The notes: a model not told the origin generated them from the sequence alone. A stretch of DNA of 64,000 bases from Areca catechu (GCA_021397845.1 CM038040.1:21793815-21857814); one strand, 5' to 3'; positions 35,346-47,597 are shown, counted from the first letter of the stretch. Numbers and translations: made by a program.

Positions 35346-36853
35346 TGGTGCCCCCACCACCAGCCATCGATTAGGTCGTCAATCCAGTTTCTAATATGAT
35401 AGCCAATTTGGCTACCAGGTTGGTGCCAATCCGACCATCGATCAGGTTATCAATCTGGCCACCGGCCTGATAGCCAGTCCGGTCGCCTAGTCGGTGCCAG
35501 TCTGGTCGCCAGTTCGATCATTGATCTGATCACCAGTCTGATAGCCAGTCTGACTCCGGCCACCGGTCTAATAGCTAGTTTGGCTACCAGGTCGATGTTA
35601 ATCCGATCGCTAGTCTGGCCACCGATCCGATCGCTAATCTTTCTCCTAATTCGATAACTAGTATAGTTGCTAGGACGGTGCCAATCTAATCACCGGTCTG
35701 GCCACCTGCTCGACCACGATTTGACTGCCAGTCTGATCACTAGGTTGGTGCCAATCCGGCCATCGGTCCGGTCATTAGTCCGACCACCGATTCGATTGCC
35801 AGTTCGACCACCGATCCGATAATCAGTCCGATCATTGATTCGATTGCTTGTTTGGCTGCCAGGCCAGAGCCAGTCTGACCGCCAGGTTGATGCTAGTCTG
35901 ACTTATACTGGTGAACAAACTGGTACCGGATAGGAGACCAGACTGGCACTAGGCTGTCGACCAAACTGGCACCAAGTTGGTGACCAGACCGGTATCGACA
36001 TGGTGATCGGACTGGCGACCGAATTAGCATCAAGTTGACGGTCGACTGGCATCAGCTCGACAAGCAAATTGATGATCGAACTGGCGACTAGACTGACACC
36101 GACTAAACTATAAATTTTATATTATATTTTATAATATTTATTATATTTTATAATATAATATAGTATTTATAATTTAATATATTATAATATATTTATTATA
36201 TATTATAATGAATTTTATTTTGTAATATTAATATTTTATATTATTATTAAGGTAGCAATTATGACTTTACTTGTATATGTTTTAATTTTTTTATTTTTTT
36301 ATTTTAAAATTGGAGATGCAGGAACAAGATGAAGTCATAGGTGCGGCCTGCGACTTCACTTTATCTACAACTTCTTTTAATTTTTTAAATATTTTTTTTA
36401 AAAAATTTAATTTTATTATATTATTTTAAATATTTTATATATTATAATTTTATTATGTTATTTTAAAATATTTTTAATTTTATTATTTTATTTTAAATAT
36501 TTTATTATATTATTTTAAACTTTATTATGTTTTTAATATATATATATTTTAAATTTTATTATATTAAAATTTAATGATAAGGGAGTGCATTTAATGCATT
36601 TGGGAGTGCATTTAATACTTCAAGATTTTTTTATATTTTTTAAAAGATGCCTGAGCTTTGTTTTTTTTTTTCTAGAGTTTGCATATATATTTTTTTAAAA
36701 TTAGGAGATGCAGATATAACCTGCAGGTTTTACCTACATCTTCTTTATATGGCAAAAAAAAAAAAAATGATGCACGACAAAAACTACGATAATTTAGTAA
36801 TATTATTGAAACAATATTATTTTTAAAAAATAATATTTAAAAAAATCTTGCAA
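35346..36853 (-). repeat. Right inverted arm of foldback element A
   Basis: Reverse complement of 8868-10353. Landmarks mirror the left arm: the GC-richer inner part 35346-36110, AT tract 36110-36250, GGAGATGCAGGAACAAGATGAAGTC (36311-36335), TGCGACTTCACTTT (36348-36361) and TGATGCACGACAAAAAC near 36770-36785. Confidence 0.8.
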
Positions 36854-37158
36854 AATATCGTCTACAACGCTATTTTGTTTATCAATATGGATGGCAGTAA
36901 GATAGACATGCATTTGTGAAGGTAGGGAGGCTCTAATGGGAGATAGGCATAGGAGTTTAAAGAGGAGAAATTATTATATCACCAGATTTACTAGAATAAT
37001 ATGGCAAGTAATTATTGGATTGATCCACTAAATCTACGCCATCGAATACTTACGCCTTAAAGAAAAGAGCTTATCAAGGGGTACCATGAATCTCCAGCAT
37101 GCATTAAAAAAAAAGAGGGGGGGGGGGGGGGGGGGGGTACCATGAATCTCCGGCATGC

Positions 37159-37194
<36 letters not shown>

Positions 37195-37215
37195 ACGGAG
37201 GTTGTGCGGGGTTTG
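36854..37215. other. Spacer between foldback elements with G21 and A30 runs
   Basis: Contains a 21-base G run (37117-37137) and a 30-base A run (37162-37191), with a near-identical phrase GTACCATGAATCTCC.GCATGCATTAAAA before each. No coding potential. Homopolymers of this length are also prone to sequencing and assembly error. Confidence 0.7.
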
Positions 37216-37609
37216 AAATATAAGAATTTTTTTTAAATAATATAAAAAAAATTAGGGAAATAGGTGTTTTTCTCTATATTGACGAAAATAGGTATTTTTC
37301 TGTCCACGTGGCAGAAAAACCCACTTTTCGGCCGAGGGGCGCCAGCGGGGCTGAAATCGTTTGTGACAAAGATGATTTCAAGTCGAGAAATCGTCTTTGC
37401 TACAGACGAGTTCAGGATTTTAAATAATTTTTTATTTATAAAATTTAATATGAGATTGATGTGATATTTTTTAATTAAAATTTTTTTTATGTGACCTTTA
37501 AAATCATCGGTTGGAAAGACGATTTCAAATGAACTTGAAATCATCTTTGCCAAAGATGATTTCAGCCCGCAAATTATTTAATTTTATAAATACCCTTTTT
37601 TTTTATGAA

Positions 37610-40600
37610 ACAGTGTATTCATTACACAGAACGGGGATGAATACAACATAAAAAGTCTGACATAATTAGGTCCCTAAGCTGTACAGGGGCTGCATGCCAA
37701 TCCAACCACAATACAGAACCCGAGTGCTGAGCTACAAAGGAATCCACCTAGTCAGCAGCTGAGTTGGCCTCCCTAAAAATATACTTAATCGAGACACAGG
37801 AGCACCCCTGAAGAAACAGCCTGATGTCTCGGACAATGGGATGAGCCACCGGGTCCATCGAGGAGTGAGAAATCCGGATATAACTGTGGCAGAGTCGTCC
37901 TCGATGATGAGGCGATCGAGGTGAAGAACCTGCCTGGCATACCTGATCCCCGCCCAAGCAGCATATAACTCAACGGCAGGCACCGAAGAGTTTGAAAGTG
38001 AAAGTCCTCCCGCAGCCAGGAATCCAAGGCGAGAGTCCCGAAGAACAAAACACGCCCCACCCAATCTGCATCGAATGCTCCCATCAAAGCTAACGGTGAC
38101 GAACGACGGAAGAGGGGGTTCCCACGTAATAAAAACCGAACGGGACACTCTATGAGCGAAACAGGAACCCCAGGTCTCCAAAAAAGTCACCGCCGTCCTC
38201 TAGAACTCCACAGTTGCACACCTGGCTCGCTCCACAACCATCATGGGAGAGCTCCTCATAGAAGCGAATATATACTCGTTCCTGGCAATCCATATGTGAT
38301 AAGCCAGGTAAGCAATGAAGGAAGTCTGAATAGTCGATGACCTCATGAGACGAGTATAGAAGGAGTCGAGACCATGATCTAGCTAGATGGATAAGTCGGC
38401 AAAGCCTGCCAATCTCCAAATCATGATATCCCAATTGCAATAAAATATAGCATGCAACTGCGACTCCCCAGGACTCCTACAAAAAGGGCAGTCAGAAGTA
38501 ATACGAACACCTCTAGATATGAGGAACTCACAAGTAGGGAGCCTGTGCCACGCAAGTTTCCAGATAAACAGAGACACCCTAGGATGAACTGGAAGGGTCC
38601 AAATCCACCGGTAGCTCCGATCCGTATCCAGCTCCCAAGAGTGAGGAGGAATGAGGTCCGCCATCGGCACTCGAGAAGATGTGGTACTCTGCCATACTCT
38701 GGTATCCGAGCACGGGTGGGCATGAAGGGCTAAAGAGAGGACCCTGAATCCGAGAATATCTCAAAAAATAGATAAAACCACATCCCTGTCCCAACAGGTC
38801 TGTCCTGGCTGAAATAGCTGAGCAATAGTCATATCATATCGGGAGGAATAGGAACTGATAAATAGGTGGGCCATCGAATTAAAGGAATGCCTGATATCCA
38901 CGGATCATGCAAGACACTGATCGATCGACCATCACCAATCACCCAGGATAGATAAAGGGTGATGAGTGGCGCTCTCGCAAGCATCTTACGCCAAATAACC
39001 AAAGATCTCCTAGGGGAAGAAGAGAGATCCCCAGGACCAATCGGAATAGGACCATATTTGGCCCTCATGAAAGAAGACCACAAACTATCCGGGCATAATA
39101 TAAACATGGCGACATGTTTAGATAGCAAAGCCTCTCTCCTATCAGTGAGAGAAAGAACTCCCAATCCTCCACTCTGTGTCGACCTGCAGACAATCTCCCA
39201 TCTCATCAGGTGGATTCTCCTCCTGGCCGCAGAAGAATCTCACAGAAAAGAATGAATCATCTACTCTATTTTGCTAATCACACCCTTGGGAATGAAAGTA
39301 TTAGAAAGCATATAAATGGGAAGAGAGCCAAGGACCGAGCGGATGAGAGTAAGCCTACCCATAGCTGATAGCGATCGAGCCTGCCAACCCGCTATCGTAT
39401 CTGTCATCGTCGCCACTAACGGAGCACAGTCATTTCTGGAGAGCCTAGCTCCAAATATGGGGATGCCAAGATAATGGAGGGGACCCTGGTGCTCCTGAAT
39501 ATCCAGAATGTTAAGGATCCTGCCTCAGAAAATAGAAGGTGTCTTAGGACTAAAATGAACTCCTGATTTGCTGAAATTCACCCTCTGACCAGAAGCATAG
39601 CAATAGTGCTCGACTAGTCTCCTAAATCCCCTTGCATTAGTAAGGGATGCCCGACCAAAAAGTAAACAGTCATCCGCAAATAGGAGGTGCGAGATAGGGG
39701 AAGCACCCGGAACAGGGATATATGGATTAATCTTCGATGTCCTCGCAGCTTCCGAGAGAGATCTGGAAAGGTAGTCAGCATAAATAATAAATAAATATAG
39801 GGATAGGGGATAACCTTGCTGGAGGTCATGAGCTGATTGAAAGAAATCCATAGGAGAGCCATTGAGCAGAATAGAAAAAGATGGAGCTGTAATGCAGGCA
39901 ATAATTTTCAAGATCCAGCCGTAGTGTAAGCCAAACTCCTCCAGAGCTTTGTGGAGGAAGGTCCAATCAACGCAATCATAGGTCCTTTCCATATCCAGCT
40001 TGATAGCCATGAGACAGTGTCATCGAGATGCGTTGTGAAGATCATGCATAAATTCCTGAGCAATAAGAATATTATTCGATATACTGCAACCTCCAATAAA
40101 AGCACCCTGCTCCGGGCTAATGAGCTGAGGAAGAATCACTTTCATTTTGTTCGCCAACAATTTGGCACAGACTTTATATAGGGTATTACAGAGGCTGATT
40201 GGCCAAAAATAAGATGGCTGGGTTGGATCAGCATGCTTGGAAATCAGGGCGATATAAGTCTGCTTCCAATTAGAAGGCATAGTAGCTGTATTAAAAAAAG
40301 ATAGACTGCAGCAACCATATCAATCCGAATAATATCCCAGAAGGCCCAAAAGAAGAAAGGAGGGAAGCCATCTGGACTAGGGGCTTTATCCTCTGCAAGG
40401 GACCAGAGCGCCGCTTTTACTTCGTTCTCAAGAACCTGAGTCAGAAGTAAAGAATTCTGGATAGCAGAAACAGTGGTCCGAGGCGGAAAAGAAAAAGTAA
40501 AAGAGGAGATAGTAGAAGGAACTGTCCACCTGGCGGTGAAGTAATTTTGAAATTCTCTCCTAATATCAGCTTCATCCTCCATCCATCCCGTCTGGTCGAA

Positions 40601-41138
40601 GTAAAGAGCCCGGATCCTATTTGTATATCTCCGGACAATAGTGGCATTATGGAAATAGCGGGTGTTCCTGTCCCCCTCCTAAAGCCACTGGACCCTGGAT
40701 TTTTGTCTCCAAAGTACCTCCTGGTTCTGTAACAAAGAATGATGACGAGCTAAGAGGCCCCTTAGAGCTTCCAGGTCTGCATCGGACAATAAGCCATCAG
40801 AGTCCTCCTTAACATGCAGAGAAAGAATGGAAGCTTCCACCGTTTTGATATTGTTCATAAGATTGCCACCCTCCACCCTGTTCCAGCTGATCAGCCGTCT
40901 CTTGATTAAATTAAGTCTCCTGATGATTCTATAGGCCTCGCACAGGCATCGCCCAGACCTCTCGAGCAATGACTCTTGCCTTTGGATAGGAAAGCCAGAA
41001 CTTCTCGAATCTAAAAGGCAGCGATCTCTTGGAAGAGGTAATCAAAGAAAGAAGAATTGGAGCATGATCGGAAGCTATCCGACTAAGATGGCGAATCTTG
41101 TGCTCAGGATAGTTGGATATCCAAGAAGGGGTAGCATA
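37610..41138 (-). pseudogene. 5'-truncated L1-type LINE (endonuclease tail, RT, zf-RVT, RNase H)
   Basis: Flanked by the 10-bp duplication ATACCCTTTT (37600-37609 and 41139-41148), with a short A-tail on the minus strand. Minus-strand order: endonuclease end (SRIASDHAPILLS, about 41060), RT (EDKAPSPDGFPP near 40385, PISLCNTLYKV near 40200, the active-site FADDCLLFGRA near 39690), a zinc-binding zf-RVT segment (HPRVSLFIWKLAWHRLP then C..C, about 38410-38600), and C-terminal RNase H (VSFDGSIRCRLGGACFVLRD, about 38010-38100). Frame shifts and stops between these segments make it inactive. The truncation inside the endonuclease domain is typical of incomplete target-primed reverse transcription. 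Confidence 0.92.
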
Positions 41139-41631
41139 ATACCCTTTTGAAAAACAAATCAAATAACTATAAATGACATTTTCGTAATTAAATGACTGGT
41201 ATTTTCATAATTAAACCAAACATTATGAAGGGTATTTTGGAAATTAATTGTTCATCGCTTTAACCGGAATTAAAAAATTTAATTTCCAAAATACCCTTCA
41301 TAATATTTGGTTTAATTACGAAAATGCCATTTATTTAATTACAAAAATCCCATTAGAAGTTATTTGAATTCGTTTTTCCTCAAGGGCATTTAGGGAATTA
41401 AATAAAAACCCCTCTAAATACCTCTGCACCCCATAAATGCTGTTTTTTAATTAAATTTTAATCTAATAAAATTTTAAAAAATATATAACAAAATTTAAAA
41501 GATATTATAACATTAATTGAAAATAAAATTAATTAAACAAATGTTATATCAATATATTATAATATATTTTTATATTATAATAAATATTTTATATTCTAAA
41601 ATATAATAAATTTATTATATTTTATTATATT

Positions 41632-43363
41632 TGTTACGGCCGTAATGATGACATGGCATGTCTCATATTTTGTTGGGCATGATTCGAGCCACGTGGAGTT
41701 TTTTCTTTTTTTTCGGCTGAGTCAGATGCAGCCCCGCCCCGGCCGAGGTCGAGCTCGGCCGAAGCCAATCATCCTTTTGCCGCCCCGCCAGGTGTACACC
41801 CAGGAGGGGTCCACCTTGATCGAGTTCGGCGGCTCCCCCGCTCCCTCGCCAGGTGGCACCCAGAGGCGGTCCCACCTCGGCCGAGGTCGAGCCGGGCCCC
41901 TTCGCTCCTTCGCCAGGTGGCGCCCGGAGACGGGACCACCTCGGCCGAAGCCGAGCATCCTTCTGCCGCCCCGCTAGGTGTCCACCCAGGAGGGGTCCAC
42001 CTCGGCCGAGGTTGGCGGCTTCCCCGCTCCCTCGCCAGGTGGCACCCAGAGACGGTCCCACCTCGGCGAGGTCGAGCCGAGCCCCTTCGCTCCTTCGCCA
42101 GGTGGCACCCGGAGACGGGACCACCTCGGCCGAAGCCGAGCATCCTTCTGCCGCCCCGCCAGGTGTCCACCCAGGAGGGGTCCACCTCGGCCGAGGTCGG
42201 CGGCTTCCCCGCTCCCTCGCCAGGTGGCACCCTGAGACGGTCCCACCTCGGTCGAGGTCGAGCCGGGCCCCTTCGCCCCTTCACCAGGTGGCGCCCGGAG
42301 ATGGGACCACCTCGGCCGAAGCCGAGCATCCTTCTGCCGCTTCGCCAGGTGTCCACCTTGGCCGAGGTCGGCGGCTTCCCCGCTCCCTCGCCAGGTGGCA
42401 CCCTGAGACGGTCCCACCTCGGCCGAGGTTGAGCCGGGCCCCTTCGCTCCTTCGCCAAGTGGCGCCCGAAGACGGGACCACCTCGGCTGAAGCCGAGCAT
42501 CCTTCTGCCGCTCCGCCAGGTGTCCACCCGGGAGGGGTCCAACTCGGCCGGCGCGGGCCAGCCTGTACAAAGAAGGCCCTAAAGAATGGAGGCGCGGGCT
42601 CCGAGGTTACCCCTCGAGCCGTGCGCGCCGCACCTCGAGAAAGGCGCCCCGTACGGATGGCGGCGACATGCAAGACATCACTTACGTCGGCCCGACATGT
42701 TCCGCAGTCGAGAGACGAGGCCCTGACAAAATAGGACCCGATAACGGACAACGTCGGCGCCTGGGAAGGAGAGCGCTCACGCTCGGCCCAAGGTCTTGTC
42801 GGCAGTCTGACCAGCGCCCCCCTCCCCTACTCTTTCCCTGCTAGGCTCGGCGAACGAGGCCGGAAAGTCGCCCGGTCGTCTGATCCAGAAGGGGAAAGAG
42901 AAAGGGGCGGAGGGGAAGGGATGAAAGCGACAAGGGAGCCTCCCAGGAGCAAAAAACGAGGGGACAGCAGGAGGAGATAAAAGAAAGGAGAGAATGGATG
43001 ACAAGGGGAGCAAGCAAGAAACAAAGGCTGGAGACTCCGCTTCAAGAGCAAGATCCAAGGTCCCGAGAGGGGGCCCCTTGGCATGAGCTCGGCAAAGGAA
43101 CCCAGCCGGGTTTCTGGTCTTTTTGACACCTTTCCTTGCTAACACCTTCTCTAAGTCTGGAACTCCTTCGGGGGCCCGTCCCAGAGAATCTGTTCCCTCT
43201 CGCCGTCTACTAACTTGACCGTCGGAGCTCCCTTGCCGGAATCCCCGGCCAGGGTTTCTAACCTTGCCTTGCAGGTTCGATCTAGCCGGAGGCCCCAGGA
43301 GCGAGACGGTCTAGTCGGATCGGTGGTTCCGAAGTCACAGGAGCGGCGGCGGGATTGGCAACA
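41632..43363 (+). mobile_element. Solo LTR (1732 bp) related to the Tat LTRs
   Basis: Starts TGTTACGGCCGTAATGATG and ends GGATTGGCAACA, flanked by ATATT (41627-41631 and 43364-43368). First 60 bases and end match the solo LTR at 29983-32049. A GC-rich tandem array with a ~185-bp period (CGCC/TCCGCCAGG at about 41782, 41967, 42152, 42338) fills 41740-42545. Long open frames are repeat artefacts. Confidence 0.93.
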
Positions 43364-44628
43364 ATATTATATATTATAATATAGTATAAAATTTTTTTAA
43401 AAATTAAAAAAATAAAAAATAATCATCATGTCGATACCATCTGGTCGCCAACCCGATACCAGTTCGATCGATAGCCCGGTGTCAGTCCGATCCCTTGCTC
43501 AGATCGGTGGCAGGACCCCGACGATCGGACTGACGATCGGATCTGTGGCATGATTGGGGTTAGACTGGTGGCAGGATCCTAACGATCGGACCAGTAGTTG
43601 GACCCTAGTGATCGAACCGACACCCGAATCAGTGGTCGAACCGGGGTCTGGCCACCGATCTGACCGTCGATCCTAAGTAAGGGATCGAATGATATCGGGC
43701 TATCGACCGAACTGGTATCGGGCTAGTGACCGGATGGTATCGACATGGTGATTATTTTTTATTTTTTAATTTTTAAAAAATTTTATACTATTATATAATA
43801 TATAATATATAATCTAATAAATTATAATAAATTTATTATATTTTAAAATATAAATTATTTATTATAATATAAAAATATATTATTATATATTATTATAATA
43901 TTTTTTAATTAATTTTATTTTCAATTAATATTATAATATCCTTAAATTTTGTTATATATTTTTTAAAATTTTATTAAATTAAAATTTAATTAAAAAAATA
44001 GCATTTATGGGATTTTTATTTAATTCCCTAAATGCCCATATGAAAAGTGAATTCAAATAACTACGAATGGCATTTTCATAATTAAATGAATGGCATTTTC
44101 ATAATTAAATCAAACATTACGAAGGATATTTTGGGAATTAAATTTTTTAAAATCAGATCGACGAATAATTAATTTCCAAAATGCCCTTCATAATGTTTGA
44201 TTTAATTATGAAAATCATATTCATTTAATTACGAAAATACCATTCATAGTGATTTTCAAAAGGGTATTTAGGGAATTAAATAATTTGCAGGCTTTGGTGA
44301 TTGCAAGTTCATTTGAAATCATCTTTCCAACCGACGATTTTAAAAATCACATTAAAAATCTTTTAATTTAAAAATATCACATCAATCTCATTTTAAATTT
44401 TATAAAAAAAAATATTTAAAATCCTGAACTCGTTTGTGGCAAAGATGATTTCTCGACTTGAAATCGTATTTGCCACAGACGATTCCAGCCTAGCTGGCAC
44501 CTCTCGGCCGAAAAGTGGATTTTTCTGCCACTTGGATAGAAAAATACCTACTTTCGTAAATATATGGGAAAACACCTATTTCCGTAATTTTTTTTTTACA
44601 TTATTTTTTAAAAAAATCGAAATATAAC

Positions 44629-44977
44629 TCCTAATTTACTAACTACTGGATCATGAAAAAATTATACTATATATTATGTACATTATATAGCTGTACACCA
44701 CATTAATCACAATGCGTCCATTATGTAAAATTCATTCATCATGTGCTCATCTTGACAATGGTTTACAGGAAGGAAATATTTTTTAATATTGATGCACATA
44801 ATGTAGAAAACTTTATTCGCTCAAAATTTTATCATACAAATTTTTAATAATTTTTTAAAATATATTAATATAAGAAAAAGTAAAAAATATATTAATATCT
44901 TGCATAACTATAGTCATGCCCATATAATGTTAGAAAGAAACACATGTTTGAATGGAATGTACACTCATATATCATGT
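44629..44977. other. AT-rich spacer, nothing recognised
   Basis: No coding frame, repeat or motif of note between foldback element B and the next LTR-like block. Confidence 0.5.
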
Positions 44978-45996
44978 TGATGCTGAATCTCCATCGACCA
45001 GATGGAGTGGTTCTTCCGCTGGATTGCCATCGACCGGAACCTGCAAAATAGATCCCTGATCGGAGATTTTCCGGCGGGGGACACTCCGATGCCAAAGTTA
45101 GAAGAAACTCAGACAGCAGCAGAATGGAGAATTCTTGGAAGCAGAGAGGGAAAGGAGAAATTTAAAATGCAGGAATGAATCCAGCTTACCTCGAGTGTCC
45201 CCTCTTACCAGTATTTATAGGCTCCAACATAACTACTTACGGTTATGGGAGTTGGCGAATGCAACCTCCACGTAACTGTACGTAGTAGCTATTGGAAAAT
45301 CGGTTATACTTGGAGTTTATCCAATCTGAGATTTTGGGCCATGCGGGTGGTTGCAACAACCAAAACAGATTTCAACCGTTTCAGGGTTCAAGAAACCCAT
45401 ATGCCTAACAATCCTCTTTCTTTAAGAGTAAATCCGAAGTGAGCTCGACATTCCCTTTAGTAGCATTCCTAAAGGGAATGTTAGCTACATATTTCAGAGG
45501 AATTTCTTTGGAAATAACATGGAAAAAATAGATATACTTACAGTCCCGAAAATGAGATAATATGCTCTTCGGATTATGTTGAAGGAATAAAGCCGAAGAT
45601 ATTCACTTGAAAGGTTAAGTCTTCAGACTAAGATGATAACCCGAAGCCGAAGACATAAGGTTAATAAACTTAGCTTGAAACCATAGATGTAAAGACATGA
45701 GGCAGGATCTTCGAACTAAGATAAAGATACGAAGCCGAAGACAAGGCTAATAAACTTATCTCCTGGATGAAGATAAGGATACGAAGCCGTCGATGTAAAT
45801 ATCATGCATGGTCTTCAGATCAAGATAAATATACGAAGCCGAAGACATAGGGTTAATAAACTTGGCTTCCATACCAAAATAAAAATACGAAGCCGAAGAC
45901 ATAGGGTTAATAAACTTGGCTTCCGGACCAGAATAAAGATACGAAGTCGAAGACTATCCTTTTGTAGATCAGAATCTTCATCAAACCCAGTAGACA
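44978..45996 (-). mobile_element. Probable gypsy-type solo LTR, minus orientation
   Basis: Minus strand would run TGTCTACTGGG...ATTCAGCATCA. A minus-strand TATA box (CTATAAATAC, 45211-45220) is followed by a leader and a GC-richer U5-like part (GGAGTGTCCCCCGCCGG). An array with a 54-bp period (TACGAAGCCGAAGAC at 45832, 45886, 45940) lies in the presumed U3. A matching 5-bp duplication was not found, so borders are tentative. A perfect 12-bp-stem hairpin lies at 45449-45480. Confidence 0.5.
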
Positions 45997-46120
45997 TTTT
46001 TCTTTGTATGTTGATTTGACCAATAAACTAAAAAAAAGAAAAAAAATGAAATTGGTTCAAAGAGTGACCTATTAATTAATTGAAATAAAAATGGGATATC
46101 ATAACATGTCATATTATGAA

Positions 46121-46440
46121 TTAAATGCTAAGATATTTTAAATCGCGAGACAATCCAATAATAGCTTGATTTACAAATTGAGGATAATCGATAAATGCAA
46201 ACTTGGCTACTTGTGCAAAGTAATGCAAAACTTCGTACCTAATCCATTTCTTCAACTTAGCATTATGTTTAAACACTAAACTCCAAGCATCTCTCATCAC
46301 TCGCAGTGATTTAGCCTAAACTCAAGACAAAGCGATTCCAATTCAATCAATTAACTTCCTTGGAACAAGAAAAGAAGGGGAAAAAAAAAATCACCTTGCG
46401 AATTTCACACATATAGTTTGACCTGCCAGCATGATTTGTT
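46121..46440 (-). pseudogene. Two-exon fragment of an unrecognised host-like gene
   Basis: Exon a (46440-46395) encodes TNHAGRSNYMCEIRK, ending at donor AAG|GTGA. Exon b (46315-46121) follows a 79-bp T-rich intron (acceptor TTGAGTTTAG) and encodes 64 residues, including LRVMRDAWSLVFKHNAKLKK, WIRYEVLHYFAQVAKFAFID and FVNQAIIGLSRDLKYLSI, then TAA. Exon a has its own acceptor (CTTCTTTTCAG) at 46441-46450. The joined frame is open and has protein-like composition. I do not recognise the family. Upstream exons would lie right of 46450, where TIR elements begin at 46498, so this is a gene cut by insertions or a captured fragment. Confidence 0.6.
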
Positions 46441-46497
46441 CTGAAAAGAAGAGGCAACACGATTTTGGGATGAGCCACACTTAAAAGAAAGAAAAAG

Positions 46498-47587
46498 TCT
46501 TTGTGCACCACGTGGGTGCAGTAAATCCAACATGGCCCGCATCGTGTTTTCTTATTGGTCTAAATATATCCACTGTAGCATGACGGGATGGGAGTTGAGC
46601 GTGACTAGCATTAATTACCATTCAGCTTTTTTTTAAAATTTTCATCCATACCAAAATACCCTTCCCTCCAGTCCCTTTTCTGCATGGGTGTCGTAGGTTT
46701 TGAACTAGGGTATCGTAGCTTTTGAACTAGGATGTCGTAATACTGTTTCAGATTTTATTTTATATTTTTCTGTAGGGGTATCATAGGTTTTGAACTAGGG
46801 TGTTGTAGCTTTTGAACTAGGGTGTCGTAATACTGTTTCAGGTTTTATTTTATATTTTTCTGCAGGGATGTCATAGGTTTTGAACTAGGGTGTCATAGCT
46901 TTTGAACTAGGGTGTCGTAATACTGTTTCAGGTTTTATTTTATATTTTTCTACATGGGTGTTGTAGGTTTTAAATTAGAGTGTCGTAGCTTTTAAACTTG
47001 GATATCGTAATACTATTTCTGATTTTAATTTATATTTTTCTGCAGGGGTGTCATAGGTTTTGAACTAGGATGTCGTAGCTTTTGAAGTAGGGTGTCGTAA
47101 TACTGTTTCTGGTTTTAATTTATATTTTATGCAGGGGTGTCATAGGTTTTGAACTAGGATGTCGTAGCTTTTGAACTAGGGTATCGTAATACTGTTTCTA
47201 ATTTTAATTTATATTTTCTGCAGGGGCATCGTAGGTTTTGAACTAGGGTGTCATAAGTTTTGAACTAGGATGTCATAATACTGTTTCAAGTCATTTTTGA
47301 ACCAGGATGTCGTAGGCTTTGAACTAGGGTGTCGTAGCTTTTGAACTAGGGTGTCGTAATAATGTTTCAGATCATTTTTTGAACCAGGATGTCGTAGATT
47401 TTGAACTGGGATGTCATAGCTTTTGAACTAGGATATTATAAGGGTATTTTGGTCTGGATGAAAATTTTAATTAATGCTAGTCATCTCAGCTTTTGTCCCA
47501 TCATACTATAGTGAATATTTTTGGACCAATAGAAGCGTGTGGTGCATGCTACGCTGGATTTGCTGCATCGCACGCGGTGCACAAAGA
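46498..47587. mobile_element. Non-autonomous TIR element C1 with internal 90-bp array
   Basis: The outer ~140 bp at each end are inverted copies (CTTTGTGCACCACGTGGGTGC at left, CGCACGCGGTGCACAAAG at right), continuing through CACTGTAGCATGACGG / CATCATACTATAGTG to GCATTAATTA / TAATTAATGC. Inside, 46685-47440 is a 90-bp-period array of GTCGTAGNTTTTGAACTAGG units. No coding region. Likely a MULE-derived deletion element. Confidence 0.75.
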
Positions 47588-47597
47588 ATTACCCTTA

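Larger units (their letters stand above)
37216..44628. mobile_element. Foldback element B, interrupted by a LINE and a solo LTR
   Basis: Left arm (37216-37609, 41139-41631, 43369 to about 43590) and right arm (about 43600-44628) are reverse complements. Landmarks: GGGAAATAGGTGTTTTTC / GGGAAAACACCTATTTCC, CACTTTTCGGCCGAG / CTCGGCCGAAAAGTGG, GATGATTTCAAGTCGAGAAATCG / GATGATTTCTCGACTTGAAATCG, and the core GTCGATACCATCTGGTCGCC / GGATGGTATCGACATGG. With the inserts removed it is an almost uninterrupted ~2.1-kb palindrome without a coding region. No target duplication was established. Confidence 0.8.

Noticed and set aside
41853..42734. 293-codon frame in the second solo LTR
   Set aside because: Same repeat artefact as in the 29983-32049 LTR.
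45804..46019. 71-codon frame with repeated KIRSRRHRVNKLGF
   Set aside because: Encoded by the 54-bp tandem repeat; not a gene.
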